In this document: positions 35,401 through 48,252 of the stretch, piece after piece
Position numbering within the stretch: position 1 is the first letter of the stretch
Layout: each line of letters begins with the position of its first letter
Origin: Timema cristinae
Taxonomy: Eukaryota; Arthropoda; Insecta; Phasmatodea; Timematidae
Assembly: GCA_039000515.1 (NCBI GenBank)
Contig: JBCFYV010000100.1
Span: 25,282,351 to 25,346,350, forward strand
Length of the DNA stretch: 64,000 nucleotides
Direction of reading: 5' to 3'
Notes under the pieces: generated by a model
Told to the model about the DNA's origin: nothing
Seen by the model: only the letters and a program-made list of their open reading frames with translations
Databases searched by the model: none
Program-made: the position numbers and the translations under genes

Positions 35401-36160
35401 AGCATTCGTCAACCGAATCGGGTATTTTCTTGATATAAGAAATATATTTTTTCCCGGTCTTTGTATTTAAAATATTTTGACAATTTGTTAACGTAGCTGC
35501 TAACATAAAAACTGGACGATGGCCGTTCGATAGAATGATTTGTATAGAACGGTAGATAATTTATCTAAAACTCTTGCCTGTATATACAAAATTGCACGGG
35601 CACTATTTAGATTGGTTTTGGTTGAAACTATCTTTTAAAACTGGACACGTCCATAACTCCCTTTGACTCAAAGTTAACGCACCGTAACCGTGATTTGTTT
35701 TATCTTATAGGCTGTATTTAAAACTTAAAAAAGAGCTACGACTTATGACCAGCACACACCTTTATTTAAAACATCTTTTTCTATTGTTTGGTTTTATTTA
35801 CAGCTTGTTTTTATTTTCTACTATAATGTCTGAAAAAAGTGTTTATATGGCGCCACGTATGTTTGTTGGTTAGCTTTTTTTTTTTTCCGAGAAGAAAAAA
35901 TTGATTATAAAAGTAAGCCAGGAGATATTAATGTAGCCTATTGTTTAAGAAACCTAAATTAAAACATGCTGTCAATATTAATTTACGATTATTTATTACC
36001 AGCATGCTGTATTTAAAAATAATGGGTTTAGGTTTTATGATTTAGGCCATAGACCTAATTTTATAATTCTATATTGAACATTATGAAAATTAACTAATAA
36101 TAAAGCTTTTAAGTTTTTAAGTATAGTATAGCATCAACTATTTTAATCCATCTCAAAGAA
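35401..36160. other. Unassigned AT-rich DNA
   Basis: Possible continuation of the hAT element. No transposase motif is recognised. Confidence 0.35.
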
Positions 36161-36164
36161 GGTG

Positions 36165-38545
36165 TAATAAGTGTACTGATAGTCTATTGTGGCAATTGGC
36201 ATTGTCAGTTCACTAATAGTCTATGGTGACATTATCAGTGCTCTAATAGTCTATGGTGGCGTGATCAGTGCACTAATAGTCAATAGCAGCGTGATCAGTG
36301 TACTAAGTCTGAGGTAGCGTTATCAGTGCACTAATAGTCTAAGGTGCGTGATCAGTGCACTAAGTCTGAGGTAGCGTGATCAGTGCACTAATAGTCTAAG
36401 GTGTCGTGATCAGTGCACTAATAGTCTATGGTGACGTGATCAGTGCACTAATAGTCTATGATGTCGTGATTAGTGCATTAATAGTCTATGATAGTGTTAT
36501 CAGTTCACTAATAGTCTATGGTGTCGTGATCAGTGCACTAATAGTCTATGGTGTTGTGATCAGTGCACTAATAGTCTAAGGTAGCGTGATCAGTGCACTA
36601 ATAGTCTATGGTGTCGTGATTAGTGCATTAATAGTCTAAAGGGTCGTGATCAGTGCACTAATAGTCTAAGGTAGCGTGATCAGTGCACTAATAGTCTAAA
36701 GGGTCGTGATCAGTACACTAATAGTCTATGGTGTCGTGATCAGTGCACTAATAGTCTATGGTGTTGTGATCAGTGCACTAATAGTCTAAGGTAGCGTGAT
36801 CAGTGCACTAATAGTCTATGGTGTCGTGATTAGTGCATTAATAGTCTATGATGGTGTTATCAGTTCACTAATAGTCTATGGTGTTGTGATCAGTGCACTA
36901 ATAGTCTAAGGTAGCGTGATCAGTGCACTAATAGTCTATGGTGTCGTGATTAGTGCATTAATAGTCTAAGGTGCGTGATCAGTGCACTAAGTCTGAGGTA
37001 GCGTGATCAGTGCACTAATAGTCTAAGGTGTCGTGATCAGGCCACTAATAGTCTATGGTGTCGTGATCAGTGCAATAATAATATATGGTGGCGTGATCAG
37101 TGCTCTAATAGTCTATGGTGGCGTGATTAGTGCATTAATAGTCTATGATGGTGTTATCAGTTCACTAATAGTCTATGGTGTTGTGATCAGTGCACTAATA
37201 GTCTATGGTGTCGTGATCAGTGCACTAATAGTCTATGATGTCGTGATTAGTGCATTAATAATCTATGATAGTGTTATCAGTTCACTAATAGTCTATGGTG
37301 TCGTGATCAGTGCACTAATAGTCTATGGTGTCGTGATCAATTTAATAATAATATATGGTGACGTGATCAGTGCTCTAATAGTCTATGGTGTTGTGATCAG
37401 TGCACTAATAGTCTATGGTGTCGTGATTAGTGCATTAATAGTCTATGATGGTGTTATCAGTTCACTAATAGTCTATGGTGTCGTGATCAGTGCACTAATA
37501 GTCTATGGTGTCGTGATCAGTACACTAATAGTCTATGGTGACGTGATCAGTGCACTAATAGTCTATGATGTCGTGATTAGTGCATTAATAGTCTATGATA
37601 GTGTTATCAGTTCACTAATAGTCTATGGTGTCGTGATCAGTGCACTAATAGTCTATGGTGTCGTGATCAATTTAATAATAATATATGGTGACGTGATCAG
37701 TGCTCTAATAGTCTATGGTGTCGTGATCAGTGCACTAATCGTCTAAGGTAGCGTGATCAATTCAATAATAATATATGTTGACGTGATCAGTGCTCTAATA
37801 GTCTATGGTGTCGTGATCAGTGCACTAATCGTCTAAGGTAGCGTGATCAATTCAATAATAATATATGTTGACGTGATCAGTGCTCTAATAGTCTATGGTG
37901 TTGTGATCAGTGCACTAATAGTCTATGGTGTCGTGATTAGTGCATTAATAGTCTATGATAGTGTTATCAGTTCACTAATAGTCTATGGTGTTGTGATCAG
38001 TGCACTAATAGTCTAAGGTAGCGTGATCAGTGCACTAATAGTCTAAAGGGTCGTGATCAGTGCACTAATAGTCTAAGGTAGCGTGATCAGTGCACTAATA
38101 GTCTAAAGGGTCGTGATCAGTACACTAATAGTCTATGGTGTCGTGATCAGTGCACTAATAGTCTATGGTGTTGTGATCAGTGCACTAATAGTCTAAGGTA
38201 GCGTGATCAGTGCACTAATAGTCTATGGTGTCGTGATTAGTGCATTAATAGTCTATGATGGTGTTATCAGTTCACTAATAGTCTATGGTGTTGTGATCAG
38301 TGCACTAATAGTCTAAGGTAGCGTGATCAGTGCACTAATAGTCTATGGTGTCGTGATTAGTGCATTAATAGTCTATGATGGTGTTATCAGTTCACTAATA
38401 GTCTATGGTGTTGTGATCAGTGCACTAATAGTCTAAGGTAGCGTGATCAGTGCACTAATAGTCTATGGTGTCGTGATCAGTGCACTAATAGTCTATGATG
38501 TCGTGATCAGTGCACTAATAGTCTATGGTGGCCTGATCTATTGTT
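36165..38545. repeat. 30-bp minisatellite, about 79 copies
   Basis: The unit is CACTAATAGTCTATGGTG then TCGTGATCAGTG, repeated with a strict 30-bp period over most of 2.4 kb. Higher-order repeats are visible: 120-bp blocks at 38221-38340 and 38341-38460 are identical, and a 90-bp block at 37741-37830 repeats at 37831-37920. Because 30 is a multiple of 3, an open frame of 237 codons (37033-37746) of a repeating decapeptide like ALIVYGVVIS arises. It is not a gene. TGATCA recurs in most units. Confidence 0.97.
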
Positions 38546-38671
38546 AATACAGTCTGATCGTTATAGGACAAGCTTTAATTGCAAAGTTTAAAACAAAACA
38601 AAATAATTTAATTGAACTGTTGCTATGTGACTCTATACTACCAGTGATGAGTGGTCATAAATACGAGACAA

Positions 38672-39040
38672 GCCAAGGATGGCTGAATGGTGCAGTATTA
38701 ACACTTAAACAAAGGTTTAGGGTTCGATTCCCGTATCCTATCTGTAAATTTTCACCAGATAGAACATCAATAAATTTACTAACATGTATTCATACACCAA
38801 ACTATATTTTGGTTTTGACATATGATACTTATTGTGACAGTTATAAGATGTTCATGTGTTCAAAGCCAACTGGAGATTCTTCTTTAGGGATACAAATCCG
38901 TAGCACAACTTCTTTCGGAGAGGAAGTAAAGCTGTCGGACAAATGTCAACTGTGGCATGTAAAATAACTGTGGAAGGTATGTTAAAATATCTTTCCCGTG
39001 AAAAGTGGTAGGTACTTTCGCGTTAGATTGTAGAATTCAC
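38672..39040 (+). mobile_element. SINE-D relative, diverged
   Basis: tRNA-like head AAGGATGGCTGAATGGTGCA with B box TTAGGGTTCGATTCCCG. After an extra stretch comes the D central domain GTAGCACAACTTCTTTCGG then AGAGGAAGTAAAGCTGTCGG. The C/D 3' tail is not clear. The frame at 38620-38967 is a by-product. Confidence 0.7.
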
Positions 39041-39315
39041 TCTGACTATCCGAGAAAGTGTAAGGGGCTAGCTTCAGGAAGACCCTCCGGCTGTAAAAAC
39101 AGGTCCACCAAAACAAATATGACAAAGTCTTGTGATATATAAATTAAAAACGTACACTCTGTATGAGCGGGATAAGATGTAGGGAGGGAAAAAAATGTTT
39201 AGGATTTTACTCAGGTCAGGCATACTATCCTTAACTAGTAGTATAATAACTAGCAATGGCTCAGCCAATACTCACCAGAGCCATAGCAGTGTATTATAGG
39301 ATAGACTGACCATTT

Positions 39316-39617
39316 TATTATTATTTATTATTATTAGCACCACGTTTTACTACCCGTTCGGGTTATACGCACTTACGCTAATGTGTAATGATAGGTGATT
39401 GTGAGATGAAATGAAGGACCTACAGTTTAACGTGGAATCCGAACCACGGTGGAGGCCTTGGCATTCCTCACATTCACAAGTTGTGATTAATACACGTCTT
39501 GTCAGAGGTGAATGAAGGGTTTGGTAATCAGATAAATCTGTGCAGGGACCGAGGATTGAACCCCGGCCGCCAGCACAGAGTCTGACACCTTACCCCTAGA
39601 CCACCAGGTCACCCACA
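39316..39617 (-). mobile_element. SINE-B, inverted, perfect 11-bp TSD
   Basis: Full-length inverted SINE-B preceded by ATT repeats (its tail). TSD ACTGACCATTT lies at 39305-39315 and 39618-39628. Confidence 0.92.
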
Positions 39618-39628
39618 ACTGACCATTT

Positions 39629-39944
39629 ACTAATCGAGCCAATACAGGGGATAAAAAAAATAGTTTAATTAAAGTATAGTTTTAACATGTTCTATTTGTG
39701 TTAGCTTAATTTATAGCAATAGATAAATAATCACGGGGTGTGTTTACATGTTTGACAAGATAGAATTACTCATATAGGCCTACAATAAATCTAATTTAAA
39801 TATATTTTGGAAATGAATAATAGATAAACACTAATTAAATATAATAAAATTTTCAAACTATCTCCATTGACTCTATATATATATTTTAAATTCATAATTT
39901 AATTCAATTATATATTTTTTAAATTCATACTTCAATTTAATTCA

Positions 39945-39950
<6 letters not shown>
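39629..39950. other. AT-rich DNA
   Basis: Nothing recognised. Confidence 0.4.

Positions 39951-40020
<70 letters not shown>
39950..40020. repeat. (AT)n microsatellite
   Basis: About 33 AT dinucleotides with one interruption. Confidence 0.95.
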
Positions 40021-40025
<5 letters not shown>

Positions 40026-41100
40026 TCATCATTCAATCCGATTTTTTCTTTAAAATCTTCACAGGAATGAACACATTTCCATTTTGGGATAACAATTGCT
40101 CACGTGACCGACATTGCGCGGCCATTTCTAAAAATAACAAAAACTTACATCTTCAAAGCAAAATGTTTATAAAAACCAAGACGTTTTCCTGGACTTCTAC
40201 TTATACAGGATATTGTGCCAAAATCTGGGACTGTCCCGGAAAATTCCAAACGAATAGTCACCATATATTAGAAAAGTCCTAAGCCGATAATAGTCGTAGG
40301 GCTGCAAGATTTTGATTCAATTGATAAGTGATCTTTTTTTACTATTGATCAAAATTTTAAATACATTTTTACTGTTCAATTAATCTGCCAATTAAAATAA
40401 TTTGTCTTTGAGCTATCTGAGACTCCTTACATTTTTTTTATCCTTACAATTTACTAAACAAAAAAAGAGCAGTTAAATATTATACCAAAGAAGTGTTTTT
40501 AGTCGATCTTTGTTAGTGAAATTTTATCGGTTGAGCACCATTAAAAAGTTAGTGTGTGAGTTCGTTACTTATACATTTCATTCTTATAAACTTACTTTAT
40601 AATAAATTAATAACATCGTGAGAAAATTTGACATCGTATTTTATTTATGTTCGAATTTCCTTGTAAAGATATATTTTGAGTCGATTAAAAATTCTATTCA
40701 AATTTTAAATTCTAGTTCACATATATATTAAAGAAGCCTATATCGATGTTGTCTTTATCGATTATAATCGATTAAATGAATCGAATTGGAAAAGAGCTCC
40801 TAACCACCCTCCCCTTTTACCCCATCGTCCACCCTTTTCCTCACCTTACATAATCTTTAGGTGTTCCCAGGACGTGCGTGGTTTGGATTCTTCGGTAGGA
40901 GGAGGGTACCTTTTGATTATGTGTAAGGGGAGAAATGTGTGAGTGACTGGGGGTGGGGGGAATTGGGGAGACAAGAGCCCCCCCCCCCTCTTGTACAGTG
41001 CACCCCTTGCCAACGCGACCGTCATATAGGGATGATAGATGATCCTGAGAAAACTGTTCGAACCGTTCCATGCGACTCTCTCACGAACATACCTACACAG

Positions 41101-41132
<32 letters not shown>

Positions 41133-42012
41133 TATTATATTAGATAATCACAGCAGAGAAAGAGATTGAAAGCAGAGACAGGAGCTATAGGGAACATCCC
41201 TTCAGCAGGGGAGCTTTGGAGAGCTCTTTATTTCCTCAAGATGTCTTCCTATCGATGATTTATTCCGCGAATGTAGCTTTTATATTCATATGACTTTTGC
41301 AATGTCACAACGGGTAGATATTTTTTTATGGTTACGTACTGAAAGTGCACAGGATGAATTTGTGTACCTGCTTTGGAGTATATCAGAAGCTCACAAGGTA
41401 GGTGCATCATAAGCGCCAAAACCACTGTTTGTCGTCTCTGAGCCCCATATGGCAACACGTAACCTAACCTAAACTAGCCCAACCTAAATATGTACTTTAT
41501 TATTTCATTTTAATTATTATAAAGAGTATGCAGGCTGTTTACTGTACATGTTTGCTATGTTGCCACGATATGCAGTTGTTTTTCCCCTGTAAGCGTTTGA
41601 CACAAGGCTTAGGCGCGCTTTTGATCCATATCTTCTTGGGCTTTTGATTGAGGTACCGTTTGTGCGCTTTCGATGTTCTCTCTGATTTTTGTTTCTATGT
41701 GTAAGTTAATAGACCCTGTCCATATGGCCAAGTGATCACATATAAAGGACACTAGCTCGATTCTAGGTCATGTGGTTGGAGATATTTAATATTTGTACAC
41801 GGGACGTTTCCATCTAGACTAGAGGATTTTTACAGCTTGATTTTGCATAAGAATTCCATTATTTGAAAACTAAAAGAGTCGTAAGTAATACTCATGTTTC
41901 CACAAATTACCGTGTCCGTTGTAATGATTTAAAGAGAAACTATACAGAACACAGTAATCCCTACGGGAGTATTATTAGAAAGTTTGATTTATTTCTTGAT
42001 GAACTTTACAAC
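40021..42012. other. Unassigned DNA, possible hAT end near 40301
   Basis: No gene is recognised. TAGGGCTGCAAGATTTTG at 40298 and the cluster of ATCGATTA motifs near 40745-40780 recall hAT termini, and a possible opposite end ATTAATCGAACAATCATCACC lies near 45150, but no TSD is visible. An (AC)n run lies at 41099-41128 and ACCTAACCTAA at 41462. Confidence 0.3.
41099..41128. repeat. (AC)n microsatellite
   Basis: About 14 AC dinucleotides. Confidence 0.95.
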
Positions 42013-42384
42013 TAAGGTGGGGTGTAGGGCACGCGAGCTAAGAGCAGTGTTTTAGCAGTTTTTATAGTAAAACATTTTTTGGCCAAAATAAATCAATTAC
42101 TTCTCCAGTAGAAACATAGAGCCCAATTTTCTTCCCATGGTAATATAAAGAGTTGTCGGATATCTTTCATGGGCATGGTGGCATTTGACTAGATCTTTCT
42201 ATTTTCATTTAAGGTTATTCGCCATGCCAATGACAGATATTCAAAAACTGTTGCTATCACTATGTTTAAACAACCAAACTAAAATATATAATGAAACAAT
42301 AATTTATCCAGGCCTATTTTATGCGAAAAACGTTTTATAACTGCAAACTGCAAAGGTATGGTAGGACTCACATACTCTTCTAAC
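42013..42384. mobile_element. Palindromic MITE-P copy 3
   Basis: Left end TAAGGTGGGGTGTAGGGCAC. Inner arms mirror each other (TCGGATATCTTTCATGG against CAATGACAGATATTCAA). The right end is decayed. Confidence 0.75.
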
Positions 42385-42591
42385 TCATCTCAACCCATTT
42401 GACCCCTAAGTTCCATTTTTTTACATTGGTAAAAGTGAATTTGATAATATTATTTTTATGTTGTTTCTGTTCCCTTTAAATCATACTGTTCCATTAATTG
42501 AACGTTAAATAAATTACTATATATTGTTAACTAAATATTGATTTCACACATATATTATATACCCACAGTATTAGTTAGCACTTAAGACCTT

Positions 42592-43040
42592 CTGCGATGG
42601 CCTCATGGTCTAAGCCAGCAACGATCAACAACCCACGGTTCACAGGCCGAATCCACCACGCTGACTGTTTTATTGGACCCACACTCAATTTAGCGAACAA
42701 AATAAAAGTGTTCATAAAAATAGACTAATAACTAATTACATATGAGAAATATAATGTTGCAATTTTTTGCTAGATATTTTTTCAAAACGGGCCCACTAAA
42801 TTGTATTTTTAAATCGATACGGTCAAAATGGTTGCTGACCCCTGGTCGAAGAAGTCACGCTTGCAATAGACTGGGCAGCTGATGATGGGGGGGGGGGGGG
42901 AATCAGAGTAGAAACCTTACCGGGTGGGCTAAGTTTTTTTTCCCTAAATGGTTATCAATTTCTATCCTCACAAATACGGACACACTTCATCAAAATTTAA
43001 CCTTATTTATCCCTAACACATTAGCGTAGTTATTGAATGT
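42592..43040 (+). mobile_element. SINE-A split by a short hAT
   Basis: The head GCGATGGCCTCATGGTCTAA ends at 42615. The SINE resumes at 42845 with AAGTCACGCTTGCAATAGAC, a G run, body CAAATACGGACACACTTC and the start of the tail, and is cut off near the SINE-C at 43045. Confidence 0.8.
42616..42844. mobile_element. Short hAT MITE (229 bp) inside SINE-A
   Basis: It begins CAGCAACGATCAACAACC and ends GGTTGCTGACCCCTG, so the inverted ends are CAGNRNYGATCA-like and CAGGGGTCAGCAACC. Flanking 8-mers GTCTAAGC (42608-42615) and GTCGAAGA (42845-42852) match at six of eight positions. Same family as the hAT at 35140. Confidence 0.8.
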
Positions 43041-43044
43041 TATT

Positions 43045-43275
43045 CTGACACTTTAGCTCAGTCGGTATTGTGTCTGTCTTCTGAATTAAAAGTCCCGGGT
43101 TCTATTATTGGCATTGTCGAAAAATGTATCGCTGTTGAAATGTGAGCTTACCCTTTCATAGTGATGAATTAACGGCCGGGGGCTAGATGTTGTCTCTGTT
43201 CTAGATTTAATTTAGTTTGTAAGTCATGTGCTGATATAATCAGTTGGTTCAGAAAGTGCACGTTAAATAATTAAG
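43045..43275 (+). mobile_element. SINE-C, complete
   Basis: Head ACTTTAGCTCAGTCGGTATT with B box CCCGGGTTCTATTATTGG, body AATGTGAGCTTACCCTTTC, and C/D tail CTGATATAATCAGTTGG then AAGTGCACGTTAAATA. Confidence 0.88.
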
Positions 43276-44649
43276 ATGATTTAAAAAAACACATATTATT
43301 CGTATGATCCAAACGAAAAAGTAAAATACGGCGCTAAACAAAAAATGAAAAGGCGATTAAAAAGATCAAGGATTTCATCTGGACGAATCGCGGGTGTTCA
43401 CAATATTATTTCTGTTCATTTAGCCCTTGCTCGACGAACTTTCTAGTGAGATGCCACGCGCTCATCCCCATCCCTCCCTCCTTTCTCCTTTAACCCGTTT
43501 ATCCCCCCCTCCAAATTGAGTGGACAATGGTCAGTCTAACAGGGAGCTGAGCACTGGTCAGTCTGGTCTGGGTGGATCATTACCACGTCGTTAACTTTGG
43601 TATAACAAGACGTAGACACGAGTACGGCCCGATGACCACTGGTCAGTTGGTCAGATCAAAGAAGGGGAGGGCACTTTAAAAGCAATTCTTAAGAAAAAAA
43701 GGGAGGAATAATCTAGTTTCCACCCCTTTTTTTACGTCTTACTTGACCACGATCTTGTGATTGTTGGTCCCAAGGGGTCAAGAGAAGGGGGGTAATAACA
43801 AGTGGTCAGTTGCAGTGTACAATGCTAATATGATTTATATTAACATTTGTTATGTAGGCGCACGCGAAGGTCATTTTATAAATGCGAAACGAAGCTTGAA
43901 ACTTGTGGAATAAAGTCGATGCCGAAATCAAAGATAAACAGTTTGTTTTTTTGTAATTGTAACATAACACTTCTTTTTAATTTTTTTTTTAATTATCCAG
44001 TAAGTGAATTAAAGTAAAGAGAGAAATCCAGAGACAATTATATAATACTTTAAATTATTATATGATAACCGGGACCTAGATTTTTGATCTAAAATTTATC
44101 TATAAAATCATTTAAAAATTCTAAGAACTGACTTCAAGTTTTCATAAAAAATTACCTAAAAAATATGAACAAAACTCTTTCAATAAATCCACACGACTAA
44201 ACCATACACGTACTTTACATTGCTATTTTTAAAATACAAGATCCTAGGCACAGTTTTAGCGTCACCGTGCCATTTTTCATTTACTGAAAGAATTTTTAAT
44301 TTAAATTATCAAAAGAAAAAACTAATACCCAGAAGAATTTTTTTACTAATAAGACCCTACATTTTGAAAGGCACTTCAGATACCTAACGTGATTTAAAAA
44401 ACAATATTATACTAATGGGATATTCTATTGAAATATTGCCTCCTTCGGTCCAGTGTACTTTTTGTAGATCAGATGAAGGGGGGAGGGAAAATGGATTATT
44501 GAACATGAAAAGAATAAAACAAGACTATTAAGATATCAGCCGATTTCTTAGGTCAAACAATTCGGATATATTTATTTTTAAATATTGTTTAGGAACCCTT
44601 AACATTACTATCATTTCTTGAAACGACATATTCTGATTTTATTTGGGCG
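43276..44649. other. Unassigned DNA
   Basis: No gene is recognised. A perfect TGACCACTGGTCA lies at 43633-43645 with further GGTCAG half-sites around it (43530-43810). Confidence 0.4.
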
Positions 44650-45065
44650 ATATTGATGTAGGGAACGTGAGCAAAATACGGTGTTTTTGCAGTTTTAATA
44701 GCAAATAATTGTTTTGGCCACAATAAATCAAACATGACTTCAATAGGCACATAGAGTTTAATTTTCTTTACATGGTGATATCAACATTTGTTGAATATCT
44801 GTGATGAGTATAGCGGCACTAGATGACAAAACAAATTTAAAGGAAGAGACGAAGTTGTCATTAAATTCCAGGACACCAGTGACAGATATTCAACAACCTG
44901 TTGATATCACAATGTGAAGAAAATTAAACCATATGTGTCTATTGAAGCAATGTTTGATTTATGCAGAAATATTTTATTTATTTTGACCGAAAAAAATGTT
45001 TTTATATAAAAAGTTAAAAAAAAATCACTTTCCTTTGCTAATGTCCCCTACATCCCCATCTTATA
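44650..45065. mobile_element. Palindromic MITE-P copy 4
   Basis: Left end GATGTAGGGAACGTGAGC, right end inverse of ATAAGATGGGGATGTAGGGG. The mirror-image central arms are well preserved (ACATGGTGATATCAACATT and TGTTGATATCACAATGTG). Confidence 0.85.
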
Positions 45066-46740
45066 AAATCGAATCAGAAAATATTGTTTTAGATTGGTAT
45101 ATTAGCTTGTATGGATTTTGTCTCCAAAGTTATGAATCGATTCGATTAATCGAACAATCATCACCCTGAAGCTGAATCATCTCTCATGGACCGGTTATTC
45201 TCGTTCATGAGGTTGTCCTTGCACTGTGTCAACTCGGTCAAGTCTCTCATTATTAACTATTACTAACCCACGTGACACGGGGTATACTACTGACCACTGG
45301 TCACTCGCGTGTTCATTGGTCGATGACTGCTTTAACCACCTTCCAGACTAGTTCTTCTCCCAGCCTCATCCATCCAGATGCGGATTTACACTAGAGGTCC
45401 ACTAGACACGGGCCTAGGGGCGGCACATTTTGAATAACATTATTATTTATTTATTATAATATTTTGGTTTTAATAATTACGTTTAAAAATTATCGACTAA
45501 CATTATCGGAATAATTCAATTTAAATTCAGAACGACAATATTTATTTTTAAATAACTGTGGTTTACAATTACTTTGTAACTGACGTCAGTCTCCCCTTCT
45601 TCATGATGTTAACTCAAGCTACTGTAGAGCATGTACTGTACATGCCATATAGGCCCTTGATAAAAAAAAGGAAAGGGGGGAACGGATATTTTAGTTGTGC
45701 CTAGGTGCGAAATTTTTTTAAATCCGCCATTGCCTCCATCTCCCCCAATTCCTGACTCATTACGCCAAATCTTCATACTCCATTTCCGTAAAGTCCTTTG
45801 TCCGTAGTCCGTAAGAAAAAATCGAGTCCACCGTAAGTAAATTGCTTTGTCCAGAGTCCCTCTTTGAAAAGTCCGTAGTAAGTACTGGTATACCCTGATT
45901 ATTTTGGTTGGAAGAACAATAAAGACAATTCAAACATATTTATTTGTGGCCAACATTGCTAACATTTTACCATATTATTAATGTTATTCTATAGGTATTG
46001 ATATGATCTATCAAAAGTGACAGTTTCAAATCACATGACTTTAAGTATTAATTTATTAAAATTAGTTTAGTAAATTTAGTAACTAACTTCTACTGTTCTT
46101 CATACCAAAACCATACTTTAGCACATCGTGGAAGTTACACATCAACTTTTATTTTTCAAGGATTGTCGCTACCACGGAAAAACAATTACAGTTAGGTAAA
46201 TAAATAAATATCGATGCTTGAAAAAAATCAAAAACAATAAAAATCATGAAATTTTAATTATTTTGTTTATTGAACTTGCTGAAATTAATTCGTTTCGATT
46301 ATATATAAATAAATATTACATTATATACAAATAATATATATTGTATGTATTATATATAATACATTTAATATAATATAACATATAGGCCTTGTACACAAAC
46401 GAACTCAGAACTTGTGTGATGAATAGCTGGTATCACTTAGTAGCCACCAAGAGGTCGATTACTGGTCTAAGGACCCTGTTCGAACCTGGGAGGATGTAGA
46501 AAATATAATTACCTATTCATGTAAGTTATTCCTATACATGTTAGTTAAAATGTTTATTGTTAGTGCTATTATTATTTATATGATTAGGTATATTAGTGAT
46601 ATGATTTTATTATTATTTTGTCATTAATAATACGAAGTAGGCCACTACCTTGAACGCTAAGAGGTATTCCAGACGTCCAGAAATCCTGCATTAGAATAAT
46701 AATTGAAGCCTGGTCGGTTAATTAAAAGCAGTATTTTTTG
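45066..46740. other. Unassigned DNA
   Basis: No gene is recognised. TGACCACTGGTCA recurs at 45291-45303. A TTA microsatellite lies at 46742-46770. A tRNA B-box-like CTGTTCGAACCTGGGAGG lies at 46477. Confidence 0.4.
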
Positions 46741-46771
46741 TTGTTGTTATTATTATTATTATTATTAATTA

Positions 46772-46921
46772 TTTAATGCACCACGTCTTACTACCCGTTC
46801 GGGTTATACGCACTACGCTAATGTGTAATGGTAGGGTGATTGCGAGATGGAAATGGAGGACCTAAAGTTTAACGTGGAATCCGAACCACGGTGGAGGCCT
46901 GGCATACCCCACATTCACAGT
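46772..46921 (-). mobile_element. SINE-B, inverted, 5' truncated
   Basis: Inverted tail and distal body to CACATTCACAG; the tRNA-like head is missing. An ATT microsatellite precedes it. Confidence 0.85.
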
Positions 46922-47049
46922 AGTATAGTAAAAAAAATCAAACTATCAGGTTAATTTTAATAATAATTTAGCTTGTAAGTCATTCAAGAATACATCCACG
47001 TGTTTATAAAAGACGATATATACCCTTTAAATGGAAAAAATCACCCACT

Positions 47050-47292
47050 TTGGTGGCCGCATGGTCTAAGGCATCACACTTGTGTTGGACTAGACTGCCG
47101 ATGACAGTGATATCGGGATTTAAATCCCGATTGGGTGTATGAGAGTGTTTTATTCCAAAATGGTTTTCTACTCTCCTTCCACAAAATGCGGTGCACTTCC
47201 TTTGAATTCAAAAGTCCTCATCTCTAACTCATTAGCGTAATTAGTACACGTGAGTATAACTAAACAAGTATTAAGACGCGGTTCTAGCTAAT
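47050..47292 (+). mobile_element. SINE-A, complete
   Basis: Head TTTGGTGGCCGCATGGTCTA, B box GGGATTTAAATCCCG, body CACAAAATGCGGTGCACTTC, and a decayed tail ending AGTATTAAGACGCGGTTCTA. Confidence 0.85.
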
Positions 47293-47599
47293 TTAATAAA
47301 GTAAAAATAATCCTCCGATCGGAATTTAAAGTTTAGTTCTGTGGACATGAACTCGACATCCAAACTACAATGGCCCGGTCATGAGGATTCAAAAAAAGGT
47401 CATAAATCACCCAGTTTTATTCTTGTAACAAGAAGAACATGAACTTTGACTGACCATGGCATAGCGGCTAGGTCCTATCCACTGCTACCTTCTTGTGAAA
47501 ATTCACCCCGAAAACTATCCTGTTCCATATTTTACTTTAAAGTGTTAGGTGAAGAATCCGATTGAGAAACAATAACCTAATGCTTCCTTCTACCCTCTG

Positions 47600-47965
47600 T
47601 TGGGAGTGTTGGAGTGACCACTGGTCAGTTTCTCCGGAAGGTAAGGGTCCTTAGGTCAAACTCATGCACCGACTAAAAAAAATACCTGTTTTTTTTTCCC
47701 CTTTTAGTCCTAACGAGGGCCTAAGGTTGGGCTGTAGTTGAAGGATTTAGATGTGAATTCCGCATAGCATGATGGTGTGAACACCAGTGTCGAAATGACC
47801 ACTGGTCAGTTTATTCGTGGGTCTTTCTTTGTGCCTAAGGAAAATCCTGTTCTCTCTTTTAATCTGAGCGAGGACTAAGGTTAGATTGTATTTGAAGGAT
47901 TTAGAGGTGAATTCTGCTAAGGATGTTATTCTGAACAGAAGTGTTGAGATGACCACTAGTCAGAT
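47600..47965. repeat. Irregular ~165-bp tandem repeat with TGACCACTGGTCA
   Basis: Three occurrences of TGACCACTGGTCAG-like sequence (47615, 47796, 47950) and two of AAGGATTTAGATGTGAATTC-like sequence (47741, 47893), in the same order. About 2.3 diverged units. Confidence 0.7.
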
Positions 47966-48252
47966 GGCACGGGGATGAACTTGCCTTTCGGTTCTGTCCC
48001 TTCACAAGGTCACAGGGATAGGTTTTATGAATGAAATCAAAGGGAGGAAATAAGGAAAAGGTCGATAGTCCTGCCAGAATTATAATTCTCTTAAGGTAAG
48101 TAGCGATCTTGAAGGTATTTCTGGATCTAGGAGGAGTTAATCGTTATGGGGGGTTTTTAAACTCAAGATCACTGACAAAAAAAATTATTTGAATATTATT
48201 CAAATGAATAAAAACTGTTAATATAGATTTATTCCTAATTTTTTAAAAGTAC
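47966..48252. other. Unassigned DNA
   Basis: Nothing recognised. Confidence 0.4.

Noticed and set aside
37033..37746. 237-codon open frame with repeating hydrophobic decapeptide
   Set aside because: It is a translation of the 30-bp minisatellite; the period is a multiple of three, so one frame stays open without selection.
36165..38545. Possible CRISPR-like array (regular repeats)
   Set aside because: There are no unique spacers; units are directly adjacent 30-bp variants, and the context is eukaryotic.
40298..45170. A 4.9-kb hAT element with ends TAGGGCTGCAAG and the inverse of CAGGGTGATGATTG
   Set aside because: The ends match only loosely, no 8-bp TSD is visible, and no transposase motif was found between them.
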